DNA of 64,000 nucleotides, from contig NC_033625.1 in the NCBI RefSeq assembly GCF_001540865.1, forward strand, positions 10,555,363 to 10,619,362, given 5' to 3'. Shown piece after piece: positions 35,238 through 45,879 of the stretch (positions within the stretch are counted from its first letter, which is position 1; every line of letters begins with the position of its first letter). The position numbers and the translations under genes are program-made. Below the pieces are notes generated by a model. That model worked only from the letters and a program-made list of their open reading frames with translations. It had not been told where the DNA came from and did no database searches. Origin of the DNA: Ananas comosus. Its lineage: Eukaryota; Streptophyta; Magnoliopsida; Poales; Bromeliaceae.

Positions 35238-38200
35238 GTAACAATGGGAACTCTCGAAATCCGAGGGTTGCACCTCGTCTGGAATCGACTAAGGGTCGAA
35301 TGGATAAGCTTTGGAAAAGCTAAGAATGCACGAAATTCGAGAAGTGCATTGGAATGGAGTCCGCGAGAGCAAACAATGCAATCTGCATTGTTGGGCTGAG
35401 ATTGCTCTCGGGGACCGGTCTCTGGAGGTGAGAGACCGGTCCCATCGGCTGAAGGCTGTGGGGTTGCTAATGCAACCGATCCCTGGCAGAGGAGGGACTG
35501 GTCCCAGCCTGCGACACCAGTGAAGAGAGCCGAAAATCGGCTAAGTCCCCAGAGTTTAGCTCTCGGGAACCGGTCTCTCTGAGAGGAACCGGTCTCCCGA
35601 GGACCGGTCTCTCAGGGAGGGACCGGTTCCCGAACGCGTGCCCGCGGGGGAAGGCTCCGGGGACCGGTCATAGGTCGGGGAGACCGGTCCCTCAGCGCGC
35701 AGAACGCCCAGTGAGGGCTGTGTAAGAGGTGAAAAGTGGAGGGGCCTTCGGGGATATTGTTACAAAATGAGAGAGGGTATTAGAGAGAGATCTTTTCCTC
35801 TCTCTCTCTCACTCCCTCAGCCCCTCCCTCTCCCTCTGTTCGTGCAAGGGAGAAAAGAAGGAAAAGAGAAAGAAAGAAAGAAAAGGAAAAGAGAGAAGGG
35901 AAAAGAGAAATAAGAAGATAGAGAGGAAGGAGAAGAAGATCTAGAAGGAGATCTTCACCCTCTCCTTCATCCTTCTTGAGCCATTGGAGCTCCCTCAAGA
36001 GGTAAGTTTCATGGCTTCTTGTAATAGTTCCTTGTAGATGGGTTTATAAACCCTAGAAATGGATTTAGAGGAACCCTAGCATGCCTCTAAGATGATTTCA
36101 CCCCATTTCATAGATCGATTTGGTGGATTTGGTATTAATGGCATCTAGGGCATCCAAAATAGGGTTTTTGTAAATAGATGAGTTTGATTCCATTTGACCC
36201 TTCGTAAACCTAATTGGTAGGTAACGAAACACGTTGGCGAAGTCGGTTCGGCAATCCGACAAGCCGTTGCGAAGATATTGAAGAAACGGGCGCTCGAAGC
36301 TTCATTTCCGCCTGGGAGGCCGAGGCGACGTCCATAAATCGTGGAATCGGGTACCGAGCACCGTAGCGGCAAGGCGAAGATCGCTAGCACTTGAAACGGC
36401 GAAGCGGCGCGCTCTTGGGGAGCAACTGTGAGATCGGGCCCAAACGGGTGCCGAGTGCCGCGGGAGGCCGATTGCAAGTGTCGACGAGCAATCGGAAAAG
36501 CTAGCTAAGGTGGGTTGTGCTTACTGAAGCGACTAGGTCGCCCTTTATGTCTTAGCAATGTATCTCCATGTTGATGCATGTGCATGTAGACAAGGACAGG
36601 AAATGCATGATGGATGGTAATGCATAAAGTAAAGGCTAGTAAAGAATACATAGTAAGTAGCAAGCATGATAGCATGACATGTAAATAATGTTAGCTAATG
36701 TAAAGAATGCATATTAATAGTAATGCATAGATGGAAATGCTAAATAAAATGCATGATGAACTAAGATGCATAGAGCAAATGCCAAGTAGAAAGCATGAGT
36801 TAATAACTCTAGTGTGAGTAGAGTCGATCGGACAACTAGGTTGTCAGGTAGATCGAGTAGCATCTAACCTAGTGTTAAAGAACATAGGTTAAACGAGTGA
36901 ACCTAGAGTCGAACAATCTAGGTGTGTGGCATCGAACCTAGTGTTAGTAAACCTAGGTCGAATTAGTAAACCTAGAAGTGGACATCTAGGCAAAGATGAC
37001 AAGAACCTAGCAAGTGTACCTAGGTTAAGTGACGTGGACGTAGAACCTAGAGTCTTGGAACCTAGGTTGATGAGTATAGTGGTATAGCCACTAGGATGAG
37101 TTAGGTCGATGATATAGGGTTGGTTATGAACCTTCGACCTGTGGAAAGTGGATTCCGGAATCCCAGGACTTATGATGTCCCTGGTACAGGCTAGGGCGTT
37201 CGTGCGACGACTTCGCCGCCGAGCTTGGTACCGTGGGTAGATTGGGGGCGATCATATGGAGATCACCGCCCGGGGCTTGAACCATTGTCGTGGCGTTTGT
37301 GCGACGATTTCACCGCCGGATGGTTAAACCATTTGAGGATCAGACCGCCAGAGTAGACTGAATCCATGCTGGGTAAGTACGATGCGGGTGCTTCCAGGTG
37401 ACTGAGTCTGACATGATCGTTGTTGGGTGTGGTGCGACTCGTTCGCCGCCAGACGGTATGTCCTGTCTCGAGCTCACGCTGGGTAAGTGCAACGCGATCG
37501 CCACCGATGGTCAAGTCTTGCGACTCGAGCCGTGTTCAGCGTGTGCGACGATTTCGCCGCTAGGAGGCTGAGTCAGAGAGAGTGCGGTAGGCTGTTGAGC
37601 AGCCAGTGCGCGGACTATCCGCAGATGATTGACTCGAAGCCGAGTCGGGTGGTTAGCTATGATAGGGTAGAGGAACCCTTATGAGCTAGAGATAGAGGCT
37701 TGAGCTAAGGTAAATAGAAACCTTAGAAGCTAGTGGTTGGTGTTGTGATCCTAAGGTAATAGAAATCTTAGAGTAAAATTATGAGCTAAAGCAGCCAAGT
37801 AAAAGTAAAATTATGAGCTAAAGCAGCCAAGTAAAAGTAGAATTTAAATGATCTACTAGTTGTTGCATGATTTTCATATCGCATATTGTGAGGCATGGCA
37901 TGTATTTCAATCGAATATATATATATCTGTTGTATATTGTTGAACTAACATGTTGCAGTGCCTCCTCGGACCTATCGGTCGAGCTTTTCCCTTGGGTGGC
38001 CGTACCCACTGGGAACCATGGAGTTGGTTCTCACCCCACGTTGTTTCGGGGTTTTCAGGTCGTACGTATGCAGCGCGGTGGCGCAAGGCGAGGACGTAGC
38101 TCAGTAGATAGCGCCCTACCACAGAGACCGAGGTAGCAGTACCCTGAGGCAATCTAGCTTAGGGGACTAGAAAGCTAGAATCAAGATGTATCAAACTTGT

Positions 38201-38496
38201 AAATTAAATGATGTAATAACTAGATTGTAAATTGGAAGTAAAATGTGAATTGAACTGTGATGTGCTAAGTGACTGAATGCTTGTAATAGCAAGTAGATTA
38301 TGTATTTGATACTTCCTTATGCAATCTGGATTGATATCCGTTCCTACTTGGAACATTCGTTGATTGTTTGGATTGCGATGCCTTGGACGTACTGGGGAGA
38401 CTCTGTCCGCGTACCAAGGAATCCCCGGTCCGTTCGGCGGTCTGTCGGCGGCGCCGCGACCCGGTCCAAATAGGCGGTTGGTTGCTGGGCGTGACA
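35238..38496 (+). mobile_element. Solo B-type LTR (C subgroup)
   Basis: This 3,259-bp LTR runs from TGTAACAATGGGAAC to TTGCTGGGCGTGACA and is flanked by the exact duplication CTACC (35,233-35,237 and 38,497-38,501). It has a GGACCGGTCC array at 35,410-35,695. The copies of GTGCGACGAYTTCGCCGCC at 37,202, 37,299, 37,432 and 37,543 are not seen in the other LTRs. A 32-bp tandem pair lies at 37,772-37,835. The A/B stem-loop is not recognisable here. No coding sequence. Confidence 0.92.
35410..35695 (+). repeat. GGACCGGTCC palindrome array
   Basis: Eight exact ACCGGT cores plus ACCGAT and ACTGGT variants, arranged mostly as close pairs. The array lies near the LTR 5' end, before the CT-rich leader. 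Confidence 0.88.
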
Positions 38497-38824
38497 CTAC
38501 CATTGTTGAGCTCAAAGCTTATCTCTAAGCTAGCTCCAATGGTGTGAGGAGGAAGAGGAAGATGACCAAGGCCTTCTCCTTGCTTGCTTCACCTTCTTCT
38601 CCACCTTCTTCTCCTTCCTTTTCTTCTTCTCCTTCTTCTCCTTCTTCTTTGCTTCAAGAGAAGAGAGAGAGCATAGAGAGAGAGAGAGAAGTGTGTGTGT
38701 TGGGTGGGGAAATGAGGGAGAGAGAGAGTGTAATCCCTTCTATACCCTCCACTAATGTAACAATTGCACCCAAACCCCTCCACTTTGCCTCTCTCAAACT
38801 GCTCTGCTTGGGCAGTTTTCGGGC

Positions 38825-39150
38825 ATGGGGACCGGTCCCTCTATGGACAGACCAGTCCCCGAGAGCTCACCCGCGGGCAGAGCTCTTCTGCCAGCTTTTA
38901 CGCGTACGGGGACCGGTCTCTCCTTGCCAGGGACCGGTCCCCGAGAGCAAAACTCTCAGGACTTAGCCAAATTTTCCTTGTTCTCGCTGGTTGCGCGTAT
39001 GGGGACCGGTCCTCGCCTGAGGGACCGGACCTTCAAGAACCGGTCCCCTCTCGAGGGACCAGACCCCGAGAGCAAATGTCACGCGCAGAGCTTTCTCCTG
39101 CATTTTCAACTTTCAGGGACTGGTCTCTCCCACTAGGGACCGGTCCCCGA
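38825..39150 (-). repeat. GGACCGGTCC palindrome array (copy at 42,239-42,564)
   Basis: Six exact ACCGGT cores and several variants (ACCAGT, ACCGGA, ACTGGT) lie in the U3 of the 28,912-39,319 LTR. The array is repeated in the second tandem copy. The open frames here are low-complexity products of the array. Confidence 0.85.
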
Positions 39151-39519
39151 GAGCAAAATTTGCCAGGTGCAGATTTTGCACATCTTGCTCTCGCGGATCC
39201 ATTGCAATGCACTTTTTGAATTTTCGACTTCTTCGGCTTTTCTGAAGCATACCCACTTGACAATTAGTCGATTCTGGACTAAGTCCAACTCTCGGATTTC
39301 GAGTATTTACTTCCTTACAAGTATAGATGCCCAAATCCATAACCTGTTGTGTTGGTCTGTCGACCTTAGGCACTATCCGCCACCATAATGCATTAGACCT
39401 GACCCACGCGTCATGATGGATGACCTATTCGAATAAGTATACCCTGCGTCGGTGGCCAAACTGACTTGGTGTCTGTGAATATTCCTAAGTGCAGTGACAA
39501 ATCAATGAGATGATAAATC

Positions 39520-40061
39520 TGTTAGAAAATTTGCGTACGGTAAAATCGCAGCGAAAAAAGAAGTCAAACAAATTTGATTTTTAAAACTCATTCTCGAAAA
39601 CCACGCAAATAGGATCCCTCATATTCTTTAAGATTAAAGGAGAAAAGGAGGATTCAATCTTTATCTTTGCGAGCGTAGATCTTTACCCAATTTGATGATC
39701 GTGGAATTAGGTTCTCTTGAAGTCGCACATGTGTCCGGTCTCTATAGGTATCCACACGAGGTTCATGATTTGATCAATGTCCTCACCGGGATGCTAGCTC
39801 CCTTGCAAAGAACATCTTAATCGCTAGAAGAAAAGAGAGAAAGAAAAAGAGAGGAAGAGAGATGACGGCTAGGGTTTTCTAAAAACTCCCGTATATTATA
39901 TAGAGAGATATAATCCTCTTTTTAATAATATAATAACCATTAAAGATAAGTAAAAATATAGATTTAAATTTATCCTTTTCCTAATTGGTTATATCGATCA
40001 AATCCTAATTTGATTCGACTTGAACTTTATCTTAATTTGATCATATCGTTAATAATGTAAC
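39520..40061 (+). mobile_element. Partial copia-like LTR, cut by the duplication junction
   Basis: It starts TGTTAGAAAATTTGCG, contains a TATTATATAGAGAG promoter-like stretch at about 39,893, and ends abruptly at the tandem-duplication breakpoint. The same LTR continues uninterrupted in copy 2 from 42,934. Confidence 0.65.
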
Positions 40062-43000
40062 ACATAGTAAGTAGCAAGCATGATAGCATGACATGTAAAT
40101 AATGTTAGCTAATGTAAAGAATGCATATTAATAGTAATGCATAGATGGAAATGCTAAATAAAATGCATGATGAACTAAGATGCATAGAGCAAATGCCAAG
40201 TAGAAAGCATGAGTTAATAACTCTAGTGTGAGTAGAGTCGATCGGACAACTAGGTTGTCAGGTAGATCGAGTAGCATCTAACCTAGTGTTAAAGAACATA
40301 GGTTAAACGAGTGAACCTAGAGTCGAACAATCTAGGTGTGTGGCATCGAACCTAGTGTTAGTAAACCTAGGTCGAATTAGTAAACCTAGAAGTGGACATC
40401 TAGGCAAAGATGACAAGAACCTAGCAAGTGTACCTAGGTTAAGTGACGTGGACGTAGAACCTAGAGTCTTGGAACCTAGGTTGATGAGTATAGTGGTATA
40501 GCCACTAGGATGAGTTAGGTCGATGATATAGGGTTGGTTATGAACCTTCGACCTGTGGAAAGTGGATTCCGGAATCCCAGGACTTATGATGTCCCTGGTA
40601 CAGGCTAGGGCGTTCGTGCGACGACTTCGCCGCCGAGCTTGGTACCGTGGGTAGATTGGGGGCGATCATATGGAGATCACCGCCCGGGGCTTGAACCATT
40701 GTCGTGGCGTTTGTGCGACGATTTCACCGCCGGATGGTTAAACCATTTGAGGATCAGACCGCCAGAGTAGACTGAATCCATGCTGGGTAAGTACGATGCG
40801 GGTGCTTCCAGGTGACTGAGTCTGACATGATCGTTGTTGGGTGTGGTGCGACTCGTTCGCCGCCAGACGGTATGTCCTGTCTCGAGCTCACGCTGGGTAA
40901 GTGCAACGCGATCGCCACCGATGGTCAAGTCTTGCGACTCGAGCCGTGTTCAGCGTGTGCGACGATTTCGCCGCTAGGAGGCTGAGTCTGAGAGAGTACG
41001 GTAGGCTGTTGAGCAGCCAGTGCGCGGACTATCCGCAGATGATTGACTCGAAGCCGAGTCGGGTGGTTAGCTATGATAGGGTAGAGGAACCCTTATGAGC
41101 TAGAGATAGAGGCTTGAGCTAAGGTAAATAGAAACCTTAGAAGCTAGTGGTTGGTGTTGTGATCCTAAGGTAATAGAAATCTTAGAGTAAAATTATGAGC
41201 TAAAGCAGCCAAGTAAAAGTAAAATTATGAGCTAAAGCAGCCAAGTAAAAGTAGAATTTAAATGATCTACTAGTTGTTGCATGATTTTCATATCGCATAT
41301 TGTGAGGCATGGCATGTATTTCAATCGAATATATATATATCTGTTGTATATTGTTGAACTAACATGTTGCAGTGCCTCCTCGGACCTATCGGTCGAGCTT
41401 TTCCCTTGGGTGGCCGTACCCACTGGGAACCATGGAGTTGGTTCTCACCCCACGTTGTTTCGGGGTTTTCAGGTCGTACGTATGCAGCGCGGTGGCGCAA
41501 GGCGAGGACGTAGCTCAGTAGATAGCGCCCTACCACAGAGACCGAGGTAGCAGTACCCTGAGGCAATCTAGCTTAGGGGACTAGAAAGCTAGAATCAAGA
41601 TGTATCAAACTTGTAAATTAAATGATGTAATAACTAGATTGTAAATTGGAAGTAAAATGTGAATTGAACTGTGATGTGCTAAGTGACTGAATGCTTGTAA
41701 TAGCAAGTAGATTATGTATTTGATACTTCCTTATGCAATCTGGATTGATATCCGTTCCTACTTGGAACATTCGTTGATTGTTTGGATTGCGATGCCTTGG
41801 ACGTACTGGGGAGACTCTGTCCGCGTACCAAGGAATCCCCGGTCCGTTCGGCGGTCTGTCGGCGGCGCCGCGACCCGGTCCAAATAGGCGGTTGGTTGCT
41901 GGGCGTGACACTACCATTGTTGAGCTCAAAGCTTATCTCTAAGCTAGCTCCAATGGTGTGAGGAGGAAGAGGAAGATGACCAAGGCCTTCTCCTTGCTTG
42001 CTTCACCTTCTTCTCCACCTTCTTCTCCTTCCTTTTCTTCTTCTCCTTCTTCTCCTTCTTCTTTGCTTCAAGAGAAGAGAGAGAGCATAGAGAGAGAGAG
42101 AGAAGTGTGTGTGTTGGGTGGGGAAATGAGGGAGAGAGAGAGTGTAATCCCTTCTATACCCTCCACTAATGTAACAATTGCACCCAAACCCCTCCACTTT
42201 GCCTCTCTCAAACTGCTCTGCTTGGGCAGTTTTCGGGCATGGGGACCGGTCCCTCTATGGACAGACCAGTCCCCGAGAGCTCACCCGCGGGCAGAGCTCT
42301 TCTGCCAGCTTTTACGCGTACGGGGACCGGTCTCTCCTTGCCAGGGACCGGTCCCCGAGAGCAAAACTCTCAGGACTTAGCCAAATTTTCCTTGTTCTCG
42401 CTGGTTGCGCGTATGGGGACCGGTCCTCGCCTGAGGGACCGGACCTTCAAGAACCGGTCCCCTCTCGAGGGACCAGACCCCGAGAGCAAATGTCACGCGC
42501 AGAGCTTTCTCCTGCATTTTCAACTTTCAGGGACTGGTCTCTCCCACTAGGGACCGGTCCCCGAGAGCAAAATTTGCCAGGTGCAGATTTTGCACATCTT
42601 GCTCTCGCGGATCCATTGCAATGCACTTTTTGAATTTTCGACTTCTTCGGCTTTTCTGAAGCATACCCACTTGACAATTAGTCGATTCTGGACTAAGTCC
42701 AACTCTCGGATTTCGAGTATTTACTTCCTTACAAGTATAGATGCCCAAATCCATAACCTGTTGTGTTGGTCTGTCGACCTTAGGCACTATCCGCCACCAT
42801 AATGCATTAGACCTGACCCACGCGTCATGATGGATGACCTATTCGAATAAGTATACCCTGCGTCGGTGGCCAAACTGACTTGGTGTCTGTGAATATTCCT
42901 AAGTGCAGTGACAAATCAATGAGATGATAAATCTGTTAGAAAATTTGCGTACGGTAAAATCGCAGCGAAAAAAGAAGTCAAACAAATTTGATTTTTAAAA

Positions 43001-43475
43001 CTCATTCTCGAAAACCACGCAAATAGGATCCCTCATATTCTTTAAGATTAAAGGAGAAAAGGAGGATTCAATCTTTATCTTTGCGAGCGTAGATCTTTAC
43101 CCAATTTGATGATCGTGGAATTAGGTTCTCTTGAAGTCGCACATGTGTCCGGTCTCTATAGGTATCCACACGAGGTTCATGATTTGATCAATGTCCTCAC
43201 CGGGATGCTAGCTCCCTTGCAAAGAACATCTTAATCGCTAGAAGAAAAGAGAGAAAGAAAAAGAGAGGAAGAGAGATGACGGCTAGGGTTTTCTAAAAAC
43301 TCCCGTATATTATATAGAGAGATATAATCCTCTTTTTAATAATATAATAACCATTAAAGATAAGTAAAAATATAGATTTAAATTTATCCTTTTCCTAATT
43401 GGTTATATCGATCAAATCCTAATTTGATTCGACTTGAACTTTATCTTAATTTGATCATATCGTTAATAATGTAAC
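40062..43475 (+). repeat. 3,414-bp tandem duplication, copy 2
   Basis: Direct head-to-tail copy of 36,648-40,061. It repeats the LTR 3' end (41,910), the AGTAT-flanked LTR end (42,733) and the copia-like LTR start (42,934). There is no 5-bp target duplication at the junction, so it was not made by transposition. Confidence 0.97.
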
Positions 43476-44103
43476 ATTTGCACATAAGACCTCTCATAAT
43501 TTACTAACTATTAGTAAGTCCACTCTTGTAACATTCACACTTTAATACCATTAATTTATAACAATTATAAATTAATCCAATTATCAACATATTGACAATT
43601 AGGTCCTTCAGCGATTCAAAAATCGCGATCTAGCTATCCGATCAGTTACAACCTCTTATGTGTGTGACTCCATAGATTCTATTCTATCTGGTAGTGAGAT
43701 ATATTTTGATCACTATCAATAATATCACTGAAACTACTTTCAGTGGATCGAAACAATTCTAACTCAGTCCAATGAGAATTATAGATCATCTAGATAATTT
43801 TCATGAAGCTCACAATCCACCAGTGACGCCTAGCAGCATATAGTGGTAGTCCAGTAGAATGGAATACTGAACCTCTTGGTGCAGTTACCATGTGATACTG
43901 TTCTTCTATCACGAGTCTCGACTAGACGGAAATTATGGAATAACTCGTCAAACCCTATCGTCTGTCATATGTAAAATTTATTCGACTCGGGTTTCTAATA
44001 TCGTAAACCCTTTTCCGCTATTAATTCTACCCTGGCCAAGGTCTTCTAAACTCGGTCTCACAAATCATATAGGACTAACGCCTCTATGTATCAAGGGAGA
44101 TAG
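42934..44103 (+). mobile_element. Copia-like LTR, interrupted by an A LTR
   Basis: It starts TGTTAGAAAATTTGCG with a TATATTATATAGAG promoter-like stretch near 43,304. Its distal 750 bp is the inverted relative of 1-802. It is broken at 44,104 by an A LTR; the left copy of the target duplication is GATAG. The continuation lies beyond the later insertions and is not visible in the window. Confidence 0.65.
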
Positions 44104-44507
44104 TGTCACGCCCCGGGACCCAGCTGAAGCCCGCCTGGTGCGTGTCGAGACCCGCCATATGCCTACAACATGTAAGGCGTCTACAACAAAGCGGTAAATA
44201 AAAATAATAATAATTGAGCATCTAGCAGTATCAAAGCATCTAGGAGTATGTTCTAGAACAAGAAGGTAAATAAAAAAGCTAATCCACTAACATAAAATCA
44301 TGAAGTAGTACAAAAGGAACCCAAATACAAGTGCTAAACATATAAAAATGGTGGTCTGTAGCACACTGGACCTTTGCGAATTGCGAGGTTCGAGTGTTCG
44401 ATTTGTATTCCGAACTTTTCCACACTTGGTGGAGGGCCGTCGATGGTATACCGGCCTAAAAGTTCGATTTCGAGAGCTTTGGCAGAGTCCTGAGAGTTTT
44501 TACTCTT

Positions 44508-44719
44508 GGGGACCGGTCCCTGATAGGAGAGACCGGTCCCCCAGTGAACAGTGCTGCGTAGCCGGCGAGGCAACCGGTCCCTGGCAGTCGAGACCGGTCC
44601 CCGAGCGCGTCTGCGCGGGGAAAGACCGGTCCCGCACAGGGAGAGACCGATTCCCGAACGTTGGATTTTCGGGGGCAGGCTGAGAGACCGGTCTCAGGTC
44701 GGGGAGACCGGTCCCTCTG
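44508..44719 (+). repeat. GGACCGGTCC palindrome array
   Basis: Seven exact ACCGGT cores plus one ACCGAT variant within about 210 bp, upstream of the likely promoter (CTATAGG near 44,799). Confidence 0.9.
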
Positions 44720-45853
44720 GGCGAAAACTGCCCAGACCGGGCTGATGTAAATTTGAGTTTTTGAGGGGCCTAACTGGATTTTGTTACCTTAGAGGCTATA
44801 GGCAGCCTCTCCTCCCCTCTCACTCTCATTTTCTCTCCCTCACACTCTTCCTACACTTCTAGAGAGAGAAAGGGAAGGAGAAGAAGGAGAAGAAGAGGAG
44901 AAGGAGCTTGCTTGGAGGCCTTGGAGCACCATCTTCTTCCTCATTTCTCACTTTGGTGGCTTTGAACTTGCGGTTGGAGCTTTGTGGAGGATCAAACTTC
45001 AACCCTACTTGGTTTTGAGCTTGGATTGGAGCTTCTCTTGAGGTTGGTAGCTTGTAATCCCCATTTGATACATGTTTTCCTAGGTTTTACTAGATGAAAC
45101 CCTAGATTTTGGGATTTAGGGTTTATTTTGGGGGTTTTTGGATTTGAGGGTTTTGAGACCTAATTGATGGGTTTGGAACCTTTATATAGGTTAGATTGGA
45201 AGACCTCTACCTTCCATTTGAGGATTTAGAGAGGGTTTTCCACTTGAGGTGAGTTTTTCCCAACCCTAGCTTGAGTTGGTTAATGATTGAGCTATTTGCT
45301 CTTCGTTTCGTTTGGGTGACCCTATTTTTGATGTTTCTAGGGTACTAGGGAGCTTGTGGATACCTTCGTTCGGCGAAACGAAGAAGTCGATTTTGGTGGG
45401 TTTGACTTCATGAAAATGGGGTAAAATGGCCCCTATGCCTTCTAAACTTTTGTAAAGTATTTTTGAATGCAAATTCATGCTAAACATGATTTATATGAAT
45501 TTTAGAACACTTAACATGCATGCCTCATGTACCGTAAAATTTGTACTCCATATAGTAGAGCTATATGTGTAGATTGCATGCATTGTGGATAGTGCTTGGT
45601 ATTGCAAGTTAAGAACATGTCTCCATGCTAGAATTGAGTGAACTATGCATCATGAACATATTAATGCCATGCTTGGGACTCGTTGAACAAAAGTGTCATA
45701 AAGAGGCACTTGGAATTAGTAAACTATGAAAATGCAACATAGAGACATATTGATAGGCCACTACATATCTGCTATATTCCATGTTATTAGACATGAGGAC
45801 TTGGTACTTGCGACAGATCGTTTGACTACTTGCCATTGTGCTCATTCGCACAT

Positions 45854-45879
45854 GCTTGTGAGGGTCGCTCCCTACAAGC
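45854..45879 (+). other. Stem-loop of A LTR, reference copy
   Basis: Stem GCTTGT/ACAAGC, bulged G, stem AGGG/CCCT, loop TCGCT. The CTCCGGAG palindrome follows 6 bp later. It lies about 1.1 kb downstream of the probable transcription start, so it would be in the RNA. Confidence 0.75.

Larger units (their letters stand above)
28912..39319 (-). mobile_element. Solo B-group LTR, host of an A element and a further solo LTR
   Basis: It begins TGTCACGCCCTGAGACC and ends ACTTCCTTACA. The exact duplication AGTAT flanks it (28,907-28,911 and 39,320-39,324), although the ends are over 10 kb apart. The LTR proper is 28,912-30,524, 35,115-35,237 and 38,502-39,319. It contains a stem-loop (about 29,785-29,808) and an ACCGGT array (38,825-39,150). 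No internal region or partner LTR remains. Its right part is inside the 3,414-bp tandem duplication. Confidence 0.9.
36648..40061 (+). repeat. 3,414-bp tandem duplication, copy 1
   Basis: Identical to 40,062-43,475 except at two positions noticed (37,575 A vs 40,989 T; 37,584 G vs 40,998 A). It contains the 3' part of the 35,238 solo LTR, the right end of the 28,912 LTR with its AGTAT duplication, 200 bp of host and the first 542 bp of a copia-like LTR. The breakpoints share a single base. Confidence 0.97.

Noticed and set aside
38094..38128. tRNA-like D-arm sequence (GTAGCTCAGTAGATAGCGCC)
   Set aside because: No B box, no T-arm and no acceptor stem. It lies in a conserved part of the LTR just before its 3' end.
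37263..38515. Open frames duplicated at 40,677-41,929
   Set aside because: Identical only because of the 3,414-bp tandem duplication; they lie in a solo LTR without known domains.
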